NCBI GenBank assembly: GCA_005778835.1
Contig: SXMG01000090.1
Location: 1 to 50,602 of the forward strand
DNA: 50,602 nt
Reading direction: 5' to 3'
DNA from: Actinomycetota bacterium
GTDB lineage: Bacteria > Actinomycetota > Actinomycetes > Actinomycetales > Microbacteriaceae
Position 1 is the stretch's first letter. The number at the start of each line of letters is the position of its first letter. Both the position numbers and the translations under genes were made by a program. Under the pieces are notes generated by a model. That model worked only from the letters and a program-made list of their open reading frames with translations, was not told the DNA's origin and made no database searches. Below, piece by piece: positions 1-8,378 of this stretch.

Positions 1-467
1 CGCTGCAGGGCCTCAACAAGGCCGAGACTCTCGAGCAGCACGGCAATGACCTCTTCATGACGTGGCGCCGCAGCTTCGACACCCCGCCCCCGGTGCTCGA
101 CGACGATGCCGAGTACAGCCAGGTGCACGACCCGCGCTACGCCGGCATCGACGGCGAGGTGCCGCGCACCGAGAGCCTGAAGCTCGTCATCGACCGCATG
201 CTGCCCTACTGGCAGAGCGACATCACCCGCGACCTCGCCACGGGCGAGACGGTGCTCGTCGTCGCGCACGGCAACTCGCTGCGGGCCCTCGTGAAGCACC
301 TCGACGGCATCGCCGATGACGCGATCGCCGAGCTCAATATTCCGACCGGCATTCCGCTCGTCTACGAGCTCGGCGACGACTTCATGCCCGTGAAGCCCGC
401 GGAGTACCTCGACCCCGAAGCGGCAGCCGCTGGCGCCGCGGCCGTCGCCGCGCAGGGCAAGAAGTAG
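1..467 (+). CDS. gpmA: 2,3-bisphosphoglycerate-dependent phosphoglycerate mutase (3' part)
   Basis: Only the C-terminal part is present; the first complete codon is at base 3 and the gene runs in from the left edge. The enzyme interconverts 3- and 2-phosphoglycerate in glycolysis. The visible sequence opens with [14 protein letters not shown] and RRSFDTPPP, the substrate-lid segment typical of GpmA, and later has [17 protein letters not shown], which carries the second catalytic histidine (AHGNSLR) of the histidine phosphatase superfamily. The tail after about base 410 is Ala-rich and poorly conserved, ending in GKK. Lying next to phoU and senX3-regX3 is the usual actinobacterial order. A strong hairpin follows the stop codon at once. 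Confidence 0.95.
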   Translation, partial: LQGLNKAETLEQHGNDLFMTWRRSFDTPPPVLDDDAEYSQVHDPRYAGIDGEVPRTESLKLVIDRMLPYWQSDITRDLATGETVLVVAHGNSLRALVKHLDGIADDAIAELNIPTGIPLVYELGDDFMPVKPAEYLDPEAAAAGAAAVAAQGKK

Positions 468-474
468 ACCGAAC

Positions 475-510
475 GACGAACGCCCCCGGCTCAGGCCGGG
501 GGCGTTCGTC
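475..510. terminator. Bidirectional intrinsic terminator between gpmA and phoU
   Basis: A perfect 16-bp stem (475-490 with 495-510) encloses the loop TCAG. It lies between two convergent genes, 8 bp after the gpmA stop and 14 bp from the phoU stop. There is no long T tract, which is common for terminators in GC-rich actinobacteria. Confidence 0.85.
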
Positions 511-523
511 ATGAGATCAGGTC

Positions 524-1177
524 TCAGTCGTCGGCCTGCACCCAGTCGCCGGTCGCGAGGTACTGAACCTTCTTGGCAATCGAGACAGCGTGGTCGGCGA
601 AGCGCTCGTGGTAGCGCGAGGCGAGCGTCGCGTCGACCGTGTCGACGGCCTCGCCCTTCCAGCTCTCGCCGAGCACCTTGTCGAAGACGCTGAGGTGCAG
701 GGCGTCGATCTTGTCGTCTTCGTCGCGGATGTACTCGGCGATCGAGAGGTCTTCGGTCTCGAGCAGCTCGACGAGCTTGCGCGCGATCTCGACGTCGAGC
801 GCGCCCATCTCTTTGAACGTGCCGCGCAGGCTCTTCGGCACGACCTTGTCGGGGAACCGGTAGCGCGCGAGCTGCGCGATGTGCTCAGACATGTCGCCCA
901 TGCGCTCGAGCGAGGCGCTGATGCGCAGGGCGCTCACGACGACCCGCAGGTCGCGAGCCACCGGCTGCTGCCGGGCGAGAATGTTGATGGCGAGCTCGTC
1001 GAGCTCGGCGGCCGCGACATCGATCTTCGCGTCGTCGGCGATGACCGTCTCGGCGAGTGAGACGTTCGATTCGTTGAACGCTCGCGTGGCGTTGTCGATC
1101 GAGTCTGCGACGAGACCCGCGATCTCAACCAGGCGCTCGCGAACCTCGCGCAGCTCTTGCTGGAACACTTCGCGCAT
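524..1177 (-). CDS. phoU: Phosphate transport system regulatory protein PhoU
   Basis: A 217-residue all-helical protein of normal PhoU length. PhoU links the Pst phosphate importer to the phosphate-sensing kinase and represses the Pho response when phosphate is plentiful. It has two PhoU repeats, each with the metal-binding signature: ERMGDMSEHIAQLAR in the first half and RYHERFADHAVSIAKK in the second. I chose the ATG at 1177 (protein starts MREVFQQELREV) because an AGGA lies 9 bases upstream. A TTG three codons earlier is in frame, but the AGGA abuts it, so it would have no usable ribosome-binding site. The gene is divergent from senX3-regX3, its expected signalling partners. Confidence 0.95.
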   Translation of the reverse strand: MREVFQQELREVRERLVEIAGLVADSIDNATRAFNESNVSLAETVIADDAKIDVAAAELDELAINILARQQPVARDLRVVVSALRISASLERMGDMSEHIAQLARYRFPDKVVPKSLRGTFKEMGALDVEIARKLVELLETEDLSIAEYIRDEDDKIDALHLSVFDKVLGESWKGEAVDTVDATLASRYHERFADHAVSIAKKVQYLATGDWVQADD

Positions 1178-1324
1178 TGAACTCAATCCTCATTTCGTGG
1201 GGCTCTGGCACAGTCCCCCTCACCGTCCCGTTCTCTCGTGAACGGCACGTGGCCCGCAGGTGAACTCTGCACTTCGGGCCCTCTCGCAGCACGGGAAGCG
1301 GAGGAGAGAGCACTCGCCGGTCAC

Positions 1325-1330
1325 TAATCT
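1325..1330 (+). promoter_or_regulatory. -10 box (TAATCT) of an apparently leaderless senX3 transcript
   Basis: TAATCT is followed by 7 bases and then the ATG at 1338, so transcription would start at or next to the A of the start codon. No Shine-Dalgarno sequence lies within 20 bases of the ATG; the only purine run (GGAGGAGAG, about 1300) is too far. The -35 region is not recognisable. Confidence 0.55.
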
Positions 1331-1337
1331 AGTGCTC

Positions 1338-2495
1338 ATGGACTCGGCACTGCTCGTGCCCCTCGCTCTCGTGCTCGGCGCGCTGATCGGGGGCGGAGCC
1401 GTCGTCACGGTCGTGGCCGCCGCGCGACGAGGCCGCATGGCCGCCGAAGTGGCCTCGACCACGGTGCCCGACGGTGTCGATCAGGTGGTCGAGGCACTCG
1501 AGTCTGCGGGCGTCGTGCTCGACCCCAGCAACACCGTGGTCAAGGCCTCGCCGGCCGCTTTCGCACTCGGGCTCGTGTGGCATCGCACGCTCGTGCACGC
1601 GCGACTCGTCGAGCTCGTCGAACGCGTGCGCCGCAGTGGCGAGCCGGTGACCGAAGAGCTCGAGCTGAGTCGGGGGCCTCTCGGTGACGCGGCTCTGCAC
1701 CTCTCGGTGCGCGTCGCCCGGCTGGGCAGCCGCTTCGTGCTGCTGCTGGCCGAAGACCGCACCGAGTCGTACCGTCTCGACGCCGTGCGGCGCGACTTCG
1801 TCGCGAACATCAGCCATGAGCTCAAGACTCCGATCGGCGCGATCGGCCTGTTGAGCGAAGCGCTCGGCCACGCTGCCGACGACCCCGTGCAGGTGCGGCG
1901 CTTCGCCGATCAGTTGCACCGTGAATCAGAGCGACTCGCGAGCATGACACAAGAGATCATCGAGCTCTCGCGACTGCAGGCGAAAGACGCCTTGAGCCAC
2001 CCCGAGGTGGTCGAGATCGATGCGGTGATCGCCGCGGCGATCGACCAGAACCGCGTGCTCGCCGATGCGCACCGCATCGCGCTCGCGAGCGGCGGCGAGA
2101 AGGGTCTGCGCGTGTGGGGCGACGAGGTCATGCTCATCACGGCAGTGCACAACCTCATCGCCAACGCCGTGCAGTACTCGCCGTCGCCCTCCCGCGTCGG
2201 CATCGGCGTCAACGCGACCGACGACGTCATCGAGATCGCGGTGACCGATCAGGGCATCGGCATTCCCGCCGACGAGCTCGACCGCGTCTTCGAGCGCTTC
2301 TTCCGCGTCGACCAGGCCCGCTCGCGCGCCACCGGCGGCACGGGGCTCGGCTTGAGCATCGTCAAGCACGTCGTGCAGAATCACGGCGGCGACGTGCGCG
2401 TCTGGTCGCAGCACGGTCGAGGTTCGACGTTCACCATCCGACTGCCCCGGGTCGACCAGCCCGCGGCGACCGCCACCGGAAAGGCCCGCGCATGA
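1338..2495 (+). CDS. senX3: Sensor histidine kinase, SenX3/PhoR type
   Basis: A 385-residue membrane kinase that autophosphorylates and passes phosphate to the regulator encoded next. One N-terminal membrane helix (about residues 5-28) is followed by a PAS-like sensor region (about 45-140), the HisKA motif FVANISHELKTP with His160, and an HATPase domain with N box NLIANAVQYS, G1 box DQGIGIP, F box FERFFRVDQ and G2 box GGTGLGLSIVKHV. The start at 1338 is chosen because the membrane helix begins right after it and a -10 box precedes it. An in-frame GTG two codons upstream (1332) and a longer upstream extension lack support. The 3' end overlaps the regulator by 4 bases (ATGA). Position beside phoU supports a role in phosphate sensing. 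Confidence 0.93.
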   Translation: MDSALLVPLALVLGALIGGGAVVTVVAAARRGRMAAEVASTTVPDGVDQVVEALESAGVVLDPSNTVVKASPAAFALGLVWHRTLVHARLVELVERVRRSGEPVTEELELSRGPLGDAALHLSVRVARLGSRFVLLLAEDRTESYRLDAVRRDFVANISHELKTPIGAIGLLSEALGHAADDPVQVRRFADQLHRESERLASMTQEIIELSRLQAKDALSHPEVVEIDAVIAAAIDQNRVLADAHRIALASGGEKGLRVWGDEVMLITAVHNLIANAVQYSPSPSRVGIGVNATDDVIEIAVTDQGIGIPADELDRVFERFFRVDQARSRATGGTGLGLSIVKHVVQNHGGDVRVWSQHGRGSTFTIRLPRVDQPAATATGKARA

Positions 2496-3172
2496 CCCGC
2501 ATTCTCATCGTCGAAGACGAGCCGGCGCTCTCTGAGCCCCTCGCCTACCTGCTCACCCGTGAGGGCTACGAGACCACGGTGGTCGCCGACGGCGCTGCCG
2601 CGCTGACGACGTTCGATCAGGCCGGGGCCGATCTCGTGCTGCTCGACATCATGCTGCCGGGCCTGCCCGGCACCGAGGTCTGCCGCGAGCTGCGGCAGCG
2701 ATCGAGTGTTCCGATCATCATGCTGACGGCGAAAGACAGCGAGGTCGACATCGTCGTGGGGCTCGAGCTGGGGGCGGACGACTACGTGACCAAGCCGTAT
2801 TCGACCCGCGAACTGCTCGCGCGAATCCGTGCCGTCATGCGACGCCAGTCAGACGAGGGCGACCTGGATGATGGCGTGCTCACGGCCGGTCCGGTGCGCA
2901 TGGACGTCGACAAGCACCAGGTCACCGTCGATGGCCGCGAGATCGCGATGCCGTTGAAAGAGTTCGAGCTGCTCGAGCTGCGGCTGCGCAACGCGGGTCG
3001 CGTGCTCACGCGCGGGCAGCTCATCGACCGCGTCTGGGGTGCCGACTACTTCGGCGACACCAAGACGCTCGACGTGCATGTCAAGCGCATCCGTTCGAAG
3101 ATCGAGCCGGACCCGTCGAACCCGCGGATGCTCGTGACCGTTCGAGGCCTCGGCTACCGCTTCGAAGACTGA
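2492..3172 (+). CDS. regX3: Response regulator, RegX3 (OmpR/PhoB) type
   Basis: A 226-residue two-domain regulator that binds DNA after phosphorylation by the adjacent kinase. The receiver domain (about 1-118) has the acidic pocket E8-D9, the phospho-acceptor Asp52 (VLLDIMLPG), Thr79 and Lys101 (TKPYS). The C-terminal winged helix (about 130-226) contains LKEFELLELRLRN, RVLTRGQLIDRVWG, TKTLDVHVKRIRSKIE and VRGLGYRFE, all typical of the OmpR/PhoB family. The ATG overlaps the kinase stop codon (ATGA), so the pair is probably translationally coupled. Family and neighbourhood suggest phosphate-starvation control; the target genes cannot be read from this window. Confidence 0.95.
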   Translation: MTRILIVEDEPALSEPLAYLLTREGYETTVVADGAAALTTFDQAGADLVLLDIMLPGLPGTEVCRELRQRSSVPIIMLTAKDSEVDIVVGLELGADDYVTKPYSTRELLARIRAVMRRQSDEGDLDDGVLTAGPVRMDVDKHQVTVDGREIAMPLKEFELLELRLRNAGRVLTRGQLIDRVWGADYFGDTKTLDVHVKRIRSKIEPDPSNPRMLVTVRGLGYRFED

Positions 3173-3193
3173 CCGCCGCGATCGCGGCCACCC

Positions 3194-5080
3194 TCAGCAG
3201 CGGGTGAAGTTCTCGACCGCGGCCGAGACCGCGAGGGTGCTGCCGAGAATACGAACCTCATCGGCGTTGTGCCGCCAGGCGCCGTGCAGCACGTCGTTCG
3301 GCAGGCAGGTCGGGCGCACCATGTAGATCGGTGCTGCGTCGAGTGCCGCGAGAGTGATGCCCGCGAGCGCGTCGGGGAAGTTGGCGCCCGTCACCCAGTA
3401 GCTGAACGGCGACGGGCGGTAATCGAACCCGAGCTCCGTCACCGCTACTGAGGTCGAGTACCGGTCGGTGCCGGCGGCGCGCACTGCTTCAACCCCGGGA
3501 AGCGCATCCACTTGGGCGAAGATTCCCGCGCTCATGACATTCGATCCCCCGACCAGGATCACCCGCTCGGGCTTGAGGGTGCCCGTGATGAAGCTCAGCG
3601 TCGAGGCGGGCAGGCTGCTCGCAAGGCCGTCGACCAGCAGCATCGGCATGCCAGTCGCACCCGCTGCTGCACCGGCACTGAGCGCATCAGGGAAATTGCG
3701 GCCGGTCACGAGGTAGAGGTCTTCATAGCCTGCAGAGTCATCGAAGAATTCCTGCACGATGCGCTGCGACGTCGCGTACCGGCTGGGTCCCTCGAGCCGG
3801 AACACATCGGCTCCCGTGGCTTCGAGCTGGGCTTCGACGGCGTCGGAGATCACGAGATTGCTGCCGGCGATGAAGATCGTGTCAGGGTTGAGGCGCTGGA
3901 CCTCAGCGAGCACCTCGGGCAGCAGCGTGTTCTTCGGGTTCAGCAGCAGAGACCCGTTGAGCACCGAGACCGCGGGCGCGAGCGAGAGGGCGTCGGGGAA
4001 GGACGTGCCGCTCGCGATGTAGACGTACTGGCTCGTACCGGGGTAGGCCTCCTTCGAGATCTCGATCGCGGTGCCGTAGCGGCTGGCGCCGAAGATGCGG
4101 TCGATCTTGAGCCGTGCGACAGAGACTGCGTCGGTGCTGGACGATGTCGAATAGACCGTGCGGCCGTCGAGCGACATGACCACATCGTTGGTGAAGCTCG
4201 GTGTCGTGTAGATTCCGCGCTCCAACCCGATATCGAGATCGATCTTCTTGACCGAGCTGCCAGTCGCAACGAAGAGGATGCGCCCGTCGACCGAGGGGGC
4301 CATGCCGGTGGGTTGGCCGCCGAGGCTCAGGTACCCGATGAGCGAATCGTTCGTGAGATCGATCTTCGCAACAGTGCCGACACCGAACATCGAGACGTAG
4401 GCGCGGTCGCGAGCGGCATCGATGTAGACCTCGTTCGCATCGTCGAAGAGCGAGAGCGACGTCACGGCTCCCGAGCTGAGGTTGACGAAGCTGACTCGTT
4501 CACCGGCGGTGTCTGATCCCTCCGAAGCGACAATGAGTCGATTGCGTTCGGTGTCGAGTGCGAGTCCGTCGGGAGAGTCGCCCACTGCCCACGTGGTGAT
4601 CGTGGATCGTGTCGCGGCGTCGATCACGCGCACGGAGTCGATCAGCGGCATGGTGACATACGCGCGGGCACCGTTCGCGGAGAAGACGATGTTCTGCGGA
4701 GCGTTGCCCACGGAGAAGAACGTCGTTTCGACGAAGGTGAGAGCGTTGACAATCGAGATGGTGCCACTCGCGTAGTTCGTGACCCACAGCTCGTTCGTAC
4801 CGGGACGCATCTGCAGGTCGCTCGGGCTGAACCCGACGGGGATGCTCGTCACGGTTTGCGTGCTCAGATTGATGGCGCTCACCGTTGCGGCCGCCTGGTT
4901 GGCAACGAAGGCGACCTGGCCGTCGGTGCGCAGTTCGATCGCCACGGGCGAGTCGCCGACGGGGATCGAACTGAGTGCGGAGATGCCGAGCGCGGGTGTG
5001 GCGCCGAAGGGCAGCAGCAGTGCCAGTGAAGCGATCGCTGCGAGGGGGGCGGCAGTGCGCACGCGTCGGGAAGCGGGCAT
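3194..5080 (-). CDS. Secreted YVTN beta-propeller protein with three cell-wall-binding 2 repeats
   Basis: 628 residues. An Arg-containing n-region and hydrophobic core (about 1-31, ending near ATPALG) form a Sec signal peptide. Residues about 35-325 contain repeated blades of the YVTN type (for example AFVANQAAATVSAINL and ELWVTNYASGTISIVN). Residues 328-628 hold three cell-wall-binding 2 repeats of about 100 residues, each with the family's R(Y)xTA and G.nFPDAL signatures. CWB2 repeats anchor exported proteins non-covalently to cell-wall polymers. The last repeat has two cysteines, one in RPTCLPND and one as the final residue, a likely disulfide shared with the next paralogue. Start ATG 5080 has AGGAG 8 bases upstream. 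The ligand of the propeller is unknown. Confidence 0.9.
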   Translation of the reverse strand: MPASRRVRTAAPLAAIASLALLLPFGATPALGISALSSIPVGDSPVAIELRTDGQVAFVANQAAATVSAINLSTQTVTSIPVGFSPSDLQMRPGTNELWVTNYASGTISIVNALTFVETTFFSVGNAPQNIVFSANGARAYVTMPLIDSVRVIDAATRSTITTWAVGDSPDGLALDTERNRLIVASEGSDTAGERVSFVNLSSGAVTSLSLFDDANEVYIDAARDRAYVSMFGVGTVAKIDLTNDSLIGYLSLGGQPTGMAPSVDGRILFVATGSSVKKIDLDIGLERGIYTTPSFTNDVVMSLDGRTVYSTSSSTDAVSVARLKIDRIFGASRYGTAIEISKEAYPGTSQYVYIASGTSFPDALSLAPAVSVLNGSLLLNPKNTLLPEVLAEVQRLNPDTIFIAGSNLVISDAVEAQLEATGADVFRLEGPSRYATSQRIVQEFFDDSAGYEDLYLVTGRNFPDALSAGAAAGATGMPMLLVDGLASSLPASTLSFITGTLKPERVILVGGSNVMSAGIFAQVDALPGVEAVRAAGTDRYSTSVAVTELGFDYRPSPFSYWVTGANFPDALAGITLAALDAAPIYMVRPTCLPNDVLHGAWRHNADEVRILGSTLAVSAAVENFTRC

Positions 5081-5137
5081 CAGGGGGCTCCTCTCGATGG
5101 CCGCAGATCGCGTTCGCGATCGCTCGTCGTGCTTCGC

Positions 5138-5180
5138 ACCCTAGCCAGCGCGCACCCAAAAGTGAAGAGTAGTTGCTACT
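5138..5180 (-). promoter_or_regulatory. Candidate promoter of the first propeller/CWB2 gene with inverted repeat
   Basis: On the minus strand a -10-like TAGGGT (5138-5143) is preceded, after 17 bp, by TTCACT (5161-5166). Just upstream is the inverted repeat AGTAG-TTG-CTACT (5168-5180). The heptamer GAGTAGT at 5167-5173 also occurs, as ACTACTC, twice upstream of the paralogous gene. The promoter assignment is by eye. Confidence 0.35.
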
Positions 5181-5201
5181 TACCCCCGGGGCTCTGGTGC
5201 T

Positions 5202-7136
5202 CTAGCACGGGCTGAGAGACGCCACGTCCGCAGTCACGACCGACTCGCTGCCGAGCAGGAAGAGGTAGGTCGCCTGCCCGCCGAACACGGCCTCCATTCC
5301 GCCGGGCGTCACGCACGACTTCGGCACCAGATACAGGGGTGCGTTGGCCCGTGCGGCAAGCGAGGCGGCAGCGAGCGCGTCGGGAAAGTTGGCTCCCGTT
5401 GCGAAGATGACGCTCTCACTCGAGGCATAAGCATCGGCGCTGATGGCCGTCGACGTCTCGTAGCGGCTCGCGCCCGACAGGCGGCGCACATCGCCGCCGA
5501 ACGCGGTGGTCAGCTGCGTCATAATGCCCGCGCTCACCACGTTCGCCCCGCCGGCGATGGTGATCTGGGTGGGGGCGAGGTCGGCGATGAGCGCCAGGGT
5601 CGAGGGCGGCACGGTCGAGCGGGTGCCGTCGACCAGGATCACGGGCACACCCTCGGCCGCAGCGACGGCCCCGGCGCTCAGCGCGTCGGGATAGTTGCGC
5701 CCCGTCGCGATGAAGACTTCGGGCACCGTGAGCGAGTCCCACACCGTGCTGACGACGACCTCAGCTGTGTCGTATCTGCTCGCACCGAACAGTCGCTCGA
5801 CAGTCGGCTGCGGTTCGGGGCCGAAGTCGATGGCCTCGACCGCCGCTTTCACGGAAGCCGACACGGCGCTCACGCCTCCGACGATGTAGATGGTGTCGGG
5901 CGCGAGCCTCACGAGTTCGTCACGCACCACAGACGGCAGACTCGTCGGCGCCGTGAGCAGCAGCGAACCGTCGAGCAGACCCGCCGCGGGTCCGGCAGAA
6001 AGTGCGTCGGGGAAGTTCAGCCCATTGGCGAGGAAGACGGTGTTCGCACCCGACGGGAACGCGCGCTTCGACACCTCGACGGCGGTGGCGAAACGGCTCT
6101 GGCCTGCGAGCCGCTCGGTCTCGAGCCCGACGATCGAGATCGTGTCGTCGAAGAAGTTGGTCACGGCAACCTTGCCGGTCGAGTCGCTCGCGACCGAGTA
6201 CGGTTCGTCTCCCACCCGCACACTCGACACGACCTCCAGGGTCGCGAGGTCGATCAGACTGACCTGGTCGAGGCTGTACTCCGTGACGTAGACGAAGTCA
6301 CCGGTCGCAGAGAAGTCGAATCCCCCTGGTACACCTGCGAGCGGAATGGTCGTGATCACCTCGGTGGCGGTGGGATTCAGGATCGCGACGTAGGTGCTCG
6401 ATTCCGCTTGCACCGTCGCCCACAACTGCGTGCCGTCAGGGCTGAGCAAGAGGTCGTTGGCTCGCCCGCTGTCGGGCAGGGGGACGGTCGCGTTGTAGTC
6501 GTAGATCTCGCTCACCAGGTCGAGTCTCACCACTCGATCGATGCCGCCGAGACCGGTGAAGTAGAGCTGCTGCTCGTCGGCCGACAAGACGCCGTACGTC
6601 GGAGACGGCAGAGAGCTGCCGAGCTCGGTGATGGCCTGAGTGCTCGTATTCACCGCTTGCACGAGGGCGAGCTGCGAGTTGAGCACGTAGGCGGTCGTGT
6701 CGTCAGCAGTGAAGATGACCTCACGGGGTCGCCCACCCGTGCTCAGGGTGTCGATCACGAGGTTCGTGGACGTATCAATGATCGAGATCGTGCCGTCGTC
6801 CACATTCGAGACCCACACGACCGACTGATCGTTGCTCGCACTGATGTTGTAGGGGTTGCTGCCGACGTTCAGCGTCGTCTCGAGACTCCAATCGGAGGTG
6901 TCGTAGACGGTGACGGAGTCGTCCAAGCGGTTCGCAATGTAGGCGAATCCGGCGGCCATCGCGATGGCTTGCGGCCCGTCGCCGGTCGGCAGGCTGCCGA
7001 ATTCGCCGTGCGCGGTCGCGGGAGGGGCGGTGGCGCTGTCGATGCCGCTCAGCCCGACAATGATCAGAGAAGAGGCGGCGATCGATGCGAGGAGCGATCG
7101 GCGGCGCGCAGCAGGGGTCGAGGTAACAATGGGCAT
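5202..7136 (-). CDS. Secreted YVTN beta-propeller protein with three cell-wall-binding 2 repeats (paralogue)
   Basis: 644 residues from ATG 7136, which has GGAG 6 bases upstream; an in-frame TTG 11 codons earlier lacks a ribosome-binding site. The architecture matches the neighbouring 628-residue protein: signal peptide (about 1-42, Arg-rich start then ASIAASSLIIVGLSGI), a propeller with blades such as VVWVSNVDDGTISIID and VYVTEYSLDQVSLIDL, then three CWB2 repeats over about the last 300 residues (AGQSRFATAVEVS, FGASRYDTAEVV, SGASRYETSTAIS, each followed by a FPDAL or YPDAL motif). It also ends in Cys and has a second Cys in PKSCVTPG. The two genes are tandem paralogues on the same strand, with 121 bases between them that include their own promoter-like sequence. 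Confidence 0.9.
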   Translation of the reverse strand: MPIVTSTPAARRRSLLASIAASSLIIVGLSGIDSATAPPATAHGEFGSLPTGDGPQAIAMAAGFAYIANRLDDSVTVYDTSDWSLETTLNVGSNPYNISASNDQSVVWVSNVDDGTISIIDTSTNLVIDTLSTGGRPREVIFTADDTTAYVLNSQLALVQAVNTSTQAITELGSSLPSPTYGVLSADEQQLYFTGLGGIDRVVRLDLVSEIYDYNATVPLPDSGRANDLLLSPDGTQLWATVQAESSTYVAILNPTATEVITTIPLAGVPGGFDFSATGDFVYVTEYSLDQVSLIDLATLEVVSSVRVGDEPYSVASDSTGKVAVTNFFDDTISIVGLETERLAGQSRFATAVEVSKRAFPSGANTVFLANGLNFPDALSAGPAAGLLDGSLLLTAPTSLPSVVRDELVRLAPDTIYIVGGVSAVSASVKAAVEAIDFGPEPQPTVERLFGASRYDTAEVVVSTVWDSLTVPEVFIATGRNYPDALSAGAVAAAEGVPVILVDGTRSTVPPSTLALIADLAPTQITIAGGANVVSAGIMTQLTTAFGGDVRRLSGASRYETSTAISADAYASSESVIFATGANFPDALAAASLAARANAPLYLVPKSCVTPGGMEAVFGGQATYLFLLGSESVVTADVASLSPC

Positions 7137-7216
7137 GTCGTGCTCCGGGTGCGGGGTGGTGGAACACAACTCACACGAGTTGCTGGCGACACGCTAGAGC
7201 AAACTCGCCGTCGGTG

Positions 7217-7246
7217 CACTACTCAGGTTTGCTCGTCACTACTCAG
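7217..7246. repeat. Direct repeat CACTACTCAG x2 upstream of the second propeller/CWB2 gene
   Basis: The 10-mer occurs at 7217-7226 and 7237-7246, starts 20 bp apart (about two helical turns). It lies just upstream of a -10-like TAGCGT (minus strand, 7191-7196). The core ACTACTC also appears in inverted form beside the paralogue's promoter (5167-5173). The second copy overlaps the last codons of the lipoprotein gene ending at 7239. Confidence 0.4.
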
Positions 7247-7688
7247 TCACGCCCCCGGACCCGTCGTCGACCGACTGCACGGTGAGATCGAGCTCGATCG
7301 CCGCCTCTGTCGATCGGTAGAAGAAACCCTGAGCGATCGTGATCGGCACGATCTCGCCCACGACTGCGCTCAACCCCGCGAGACGGAAGTCTCCTTCCGC
7401 TCCGATGGCGGTGGTGGAGAGCGCGGGAACCAGACGAGACTCCTCGCGGTTCTGCTCATCGACCGCCCATCTGACGGTGAACGCGCGGTCCACTGACGAG
7501 GTGTTCGTCACGGTGGCCGTCAAGGTTGTGGCACCATCGGCGTCAGCGAGAAGTCGAAGGTCGGCGATCTCCAGCTGTCCGACGCTCTCGACAACGACGT
7601 CATTCGAGGTCGATGCGCATCCGGTCACGACCGCGATGATCGCCACGCATGCCACCATCAGCGACGACGCAGGCGATCGACGTGACAT
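7239..7688 (-). CDS. Small lipoprotein of unknown function
   Basis: 149 residues with a type II signal peptide: basic start MSRR, hydrophobic stretch VACVAIIAV and lipobox VTGC with acylated Cys24. The mature part (about 125 residues) looks like a single beta-sandwich domain. It resembles the product of the next gene upstream (7720-8196): both have VG.L near the start, then a T.L...V.N.......R...V.W pattern and TAIG, so they are probably an old tandem duplication. The ribosome-binding site is weak (GGGA, 5 bases from ATG 7688). It likely shares a transcript with the upstream lipoprotein gene, 31 bp away. No function can be assigned. Confidence 0.8.
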   Translation of the reverse strand: MSRRSPASSLMVACVAIIAVVTGCASTSNDVVVESVGQLEIADLRLLADADGATTLTATVTNTSSVDRAFTVRWAVDEQNREESRLVPALSTTAIGAEGDFRLAGLSAVVGEIVPITIAQGFFYRSTEAAIELDLTVQSVDDGSGGVTE

Positions 7689-7719
7689 CGTGGTCCCGGC
7701 GAGCTCTCCGTGATGCCGG

Positions 7720-8196
7720 CTAGTCGCCCGAGGGGACGAGCAGCTCGTACTCGGGCAGGCTGCCGTCGAGCACGGGCACGAGCAGTTCGACGCCGGGCAC
7801 GGTGCCGTAGCTCAAGAAGAGCGGCACGAGGCCGCCGATCACATCGGTGCTGCCGGTCACGAGCACCTGCGGCTGGTCGGGGCTGCCGATCGCCGTGCGG
7901 CCGTTCGCCGTCACGAAGACCGACTCGGTGATGCGCTCGCCGCCGGCGCTCCACTGCACCGAGAGCCGGCGGTCGGTGTCGCCCGAGTTGACGATGGTCA
8001 TGACGAGGTTGAGCGTCTCGGGGTCGTCGCCGATGAGCAGCGCGTTGCGCACGGCCAGGTCGCCGACCTCGGTGCCGACTCCGTCGCTCGGGTCGTACTC
8101 TTTCTCGGTCGCGATCTCGGCGCTGAACGTGCAGCCGGTCGTTGCCAGCAGAAGCGCCGCAGCCAGGGCGATCGACGCGGCCAGACGAGATTTCAC
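7720..8196 (-). CDS. Small lipoprotein of unknown function (paralogue)
   Basis: 158 residues from GTG 8196, chosen because GGAGG lies 6 bases upstream and the product then begins with a clean lipoprotein signal (VKSRLAASIALAAALLLATTGC, shown here only as its class: basic, hydrophobic, lipobox ATTGC with Cys22). A longer reading frame extends to 8376 but would run over the promoter region and bury the signal peptide. The mature domain resembles the neighbouring lipoprotein (VGDLAVRN...LIGDD, IVNSGDTDRRLSVQW, TAIG). Position next to carD is seen in related actinobacteria as far as I recall. Function unknown; an extracytoplasmic binding or adaptor role is only a guess. Confidence 0.8.
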   Translation of the reverse strand: MKSRLAASIALAAALLLATTGCTFSAEIATEKEYDPSDGVGTEVGDLAVRNALLIGDDPETLNLVMTIVNSGDTDRRLSVQWSAGGERITESVFVTANGRTAIGSPDQPQVLVTGSTDVIGGLVPLFLSYGTVPGVELLVPVLDGSLPEYELLVPSGD

Positions 8197-8267
8197 GAGT
8201 TGCCTCCAGAGCACGGGGGGTAGCGATCGATGAGCCGCGGGCGACTCTCGATGGCCTCTTCGCATCA

Positions 8268-8273
8268 AGTCTA
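8268..8273 (-). promoter_or_regulatory. Candidate -10 box (TAGACT) for the lipoprotein operon
   Basis: Minus-strand TAGACT about 70 bases upstream of GTG 8196. The same hexamer serves carD on the other strand at 8346-8351, so this is a compact divergent promoter region. No clear -35 box. Confidence 0.35.
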
Positions 8274-8322
8274 TCCAGCGAGCGACGGCCGCGCGCAGGC
8301 TCGAGGAGTGCCCGCCCGACCG

Positions 8323-8351
8323 CTGAGGCTGAGAAACTGCTGTGGTAGACT
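8323..8351 (+). promoter_or_regulatory. Candidate carD promoter
   Basis: -35-like CTGAGG (8323-8328), 17-bp spacer, -10 TAGACT (8346-8351). The predicted start is near 8358, giving a leader of about 20 bases that contains GGAAGGA (8363-8369) ahead of ATG 8379. Confidence 0.5.
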
Positions 8352-8378
8352 GGAGGTTCTGCGGAAGGACCACCATCC

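Noticed and set aside
3176-3187. Palindrome CCGCGATCGCGG after regX3 as a terminator
   Set aside because: It is a continuous palindrome with no loop bases to spare and no T run, so a stable terminator hairpin is unlikely.
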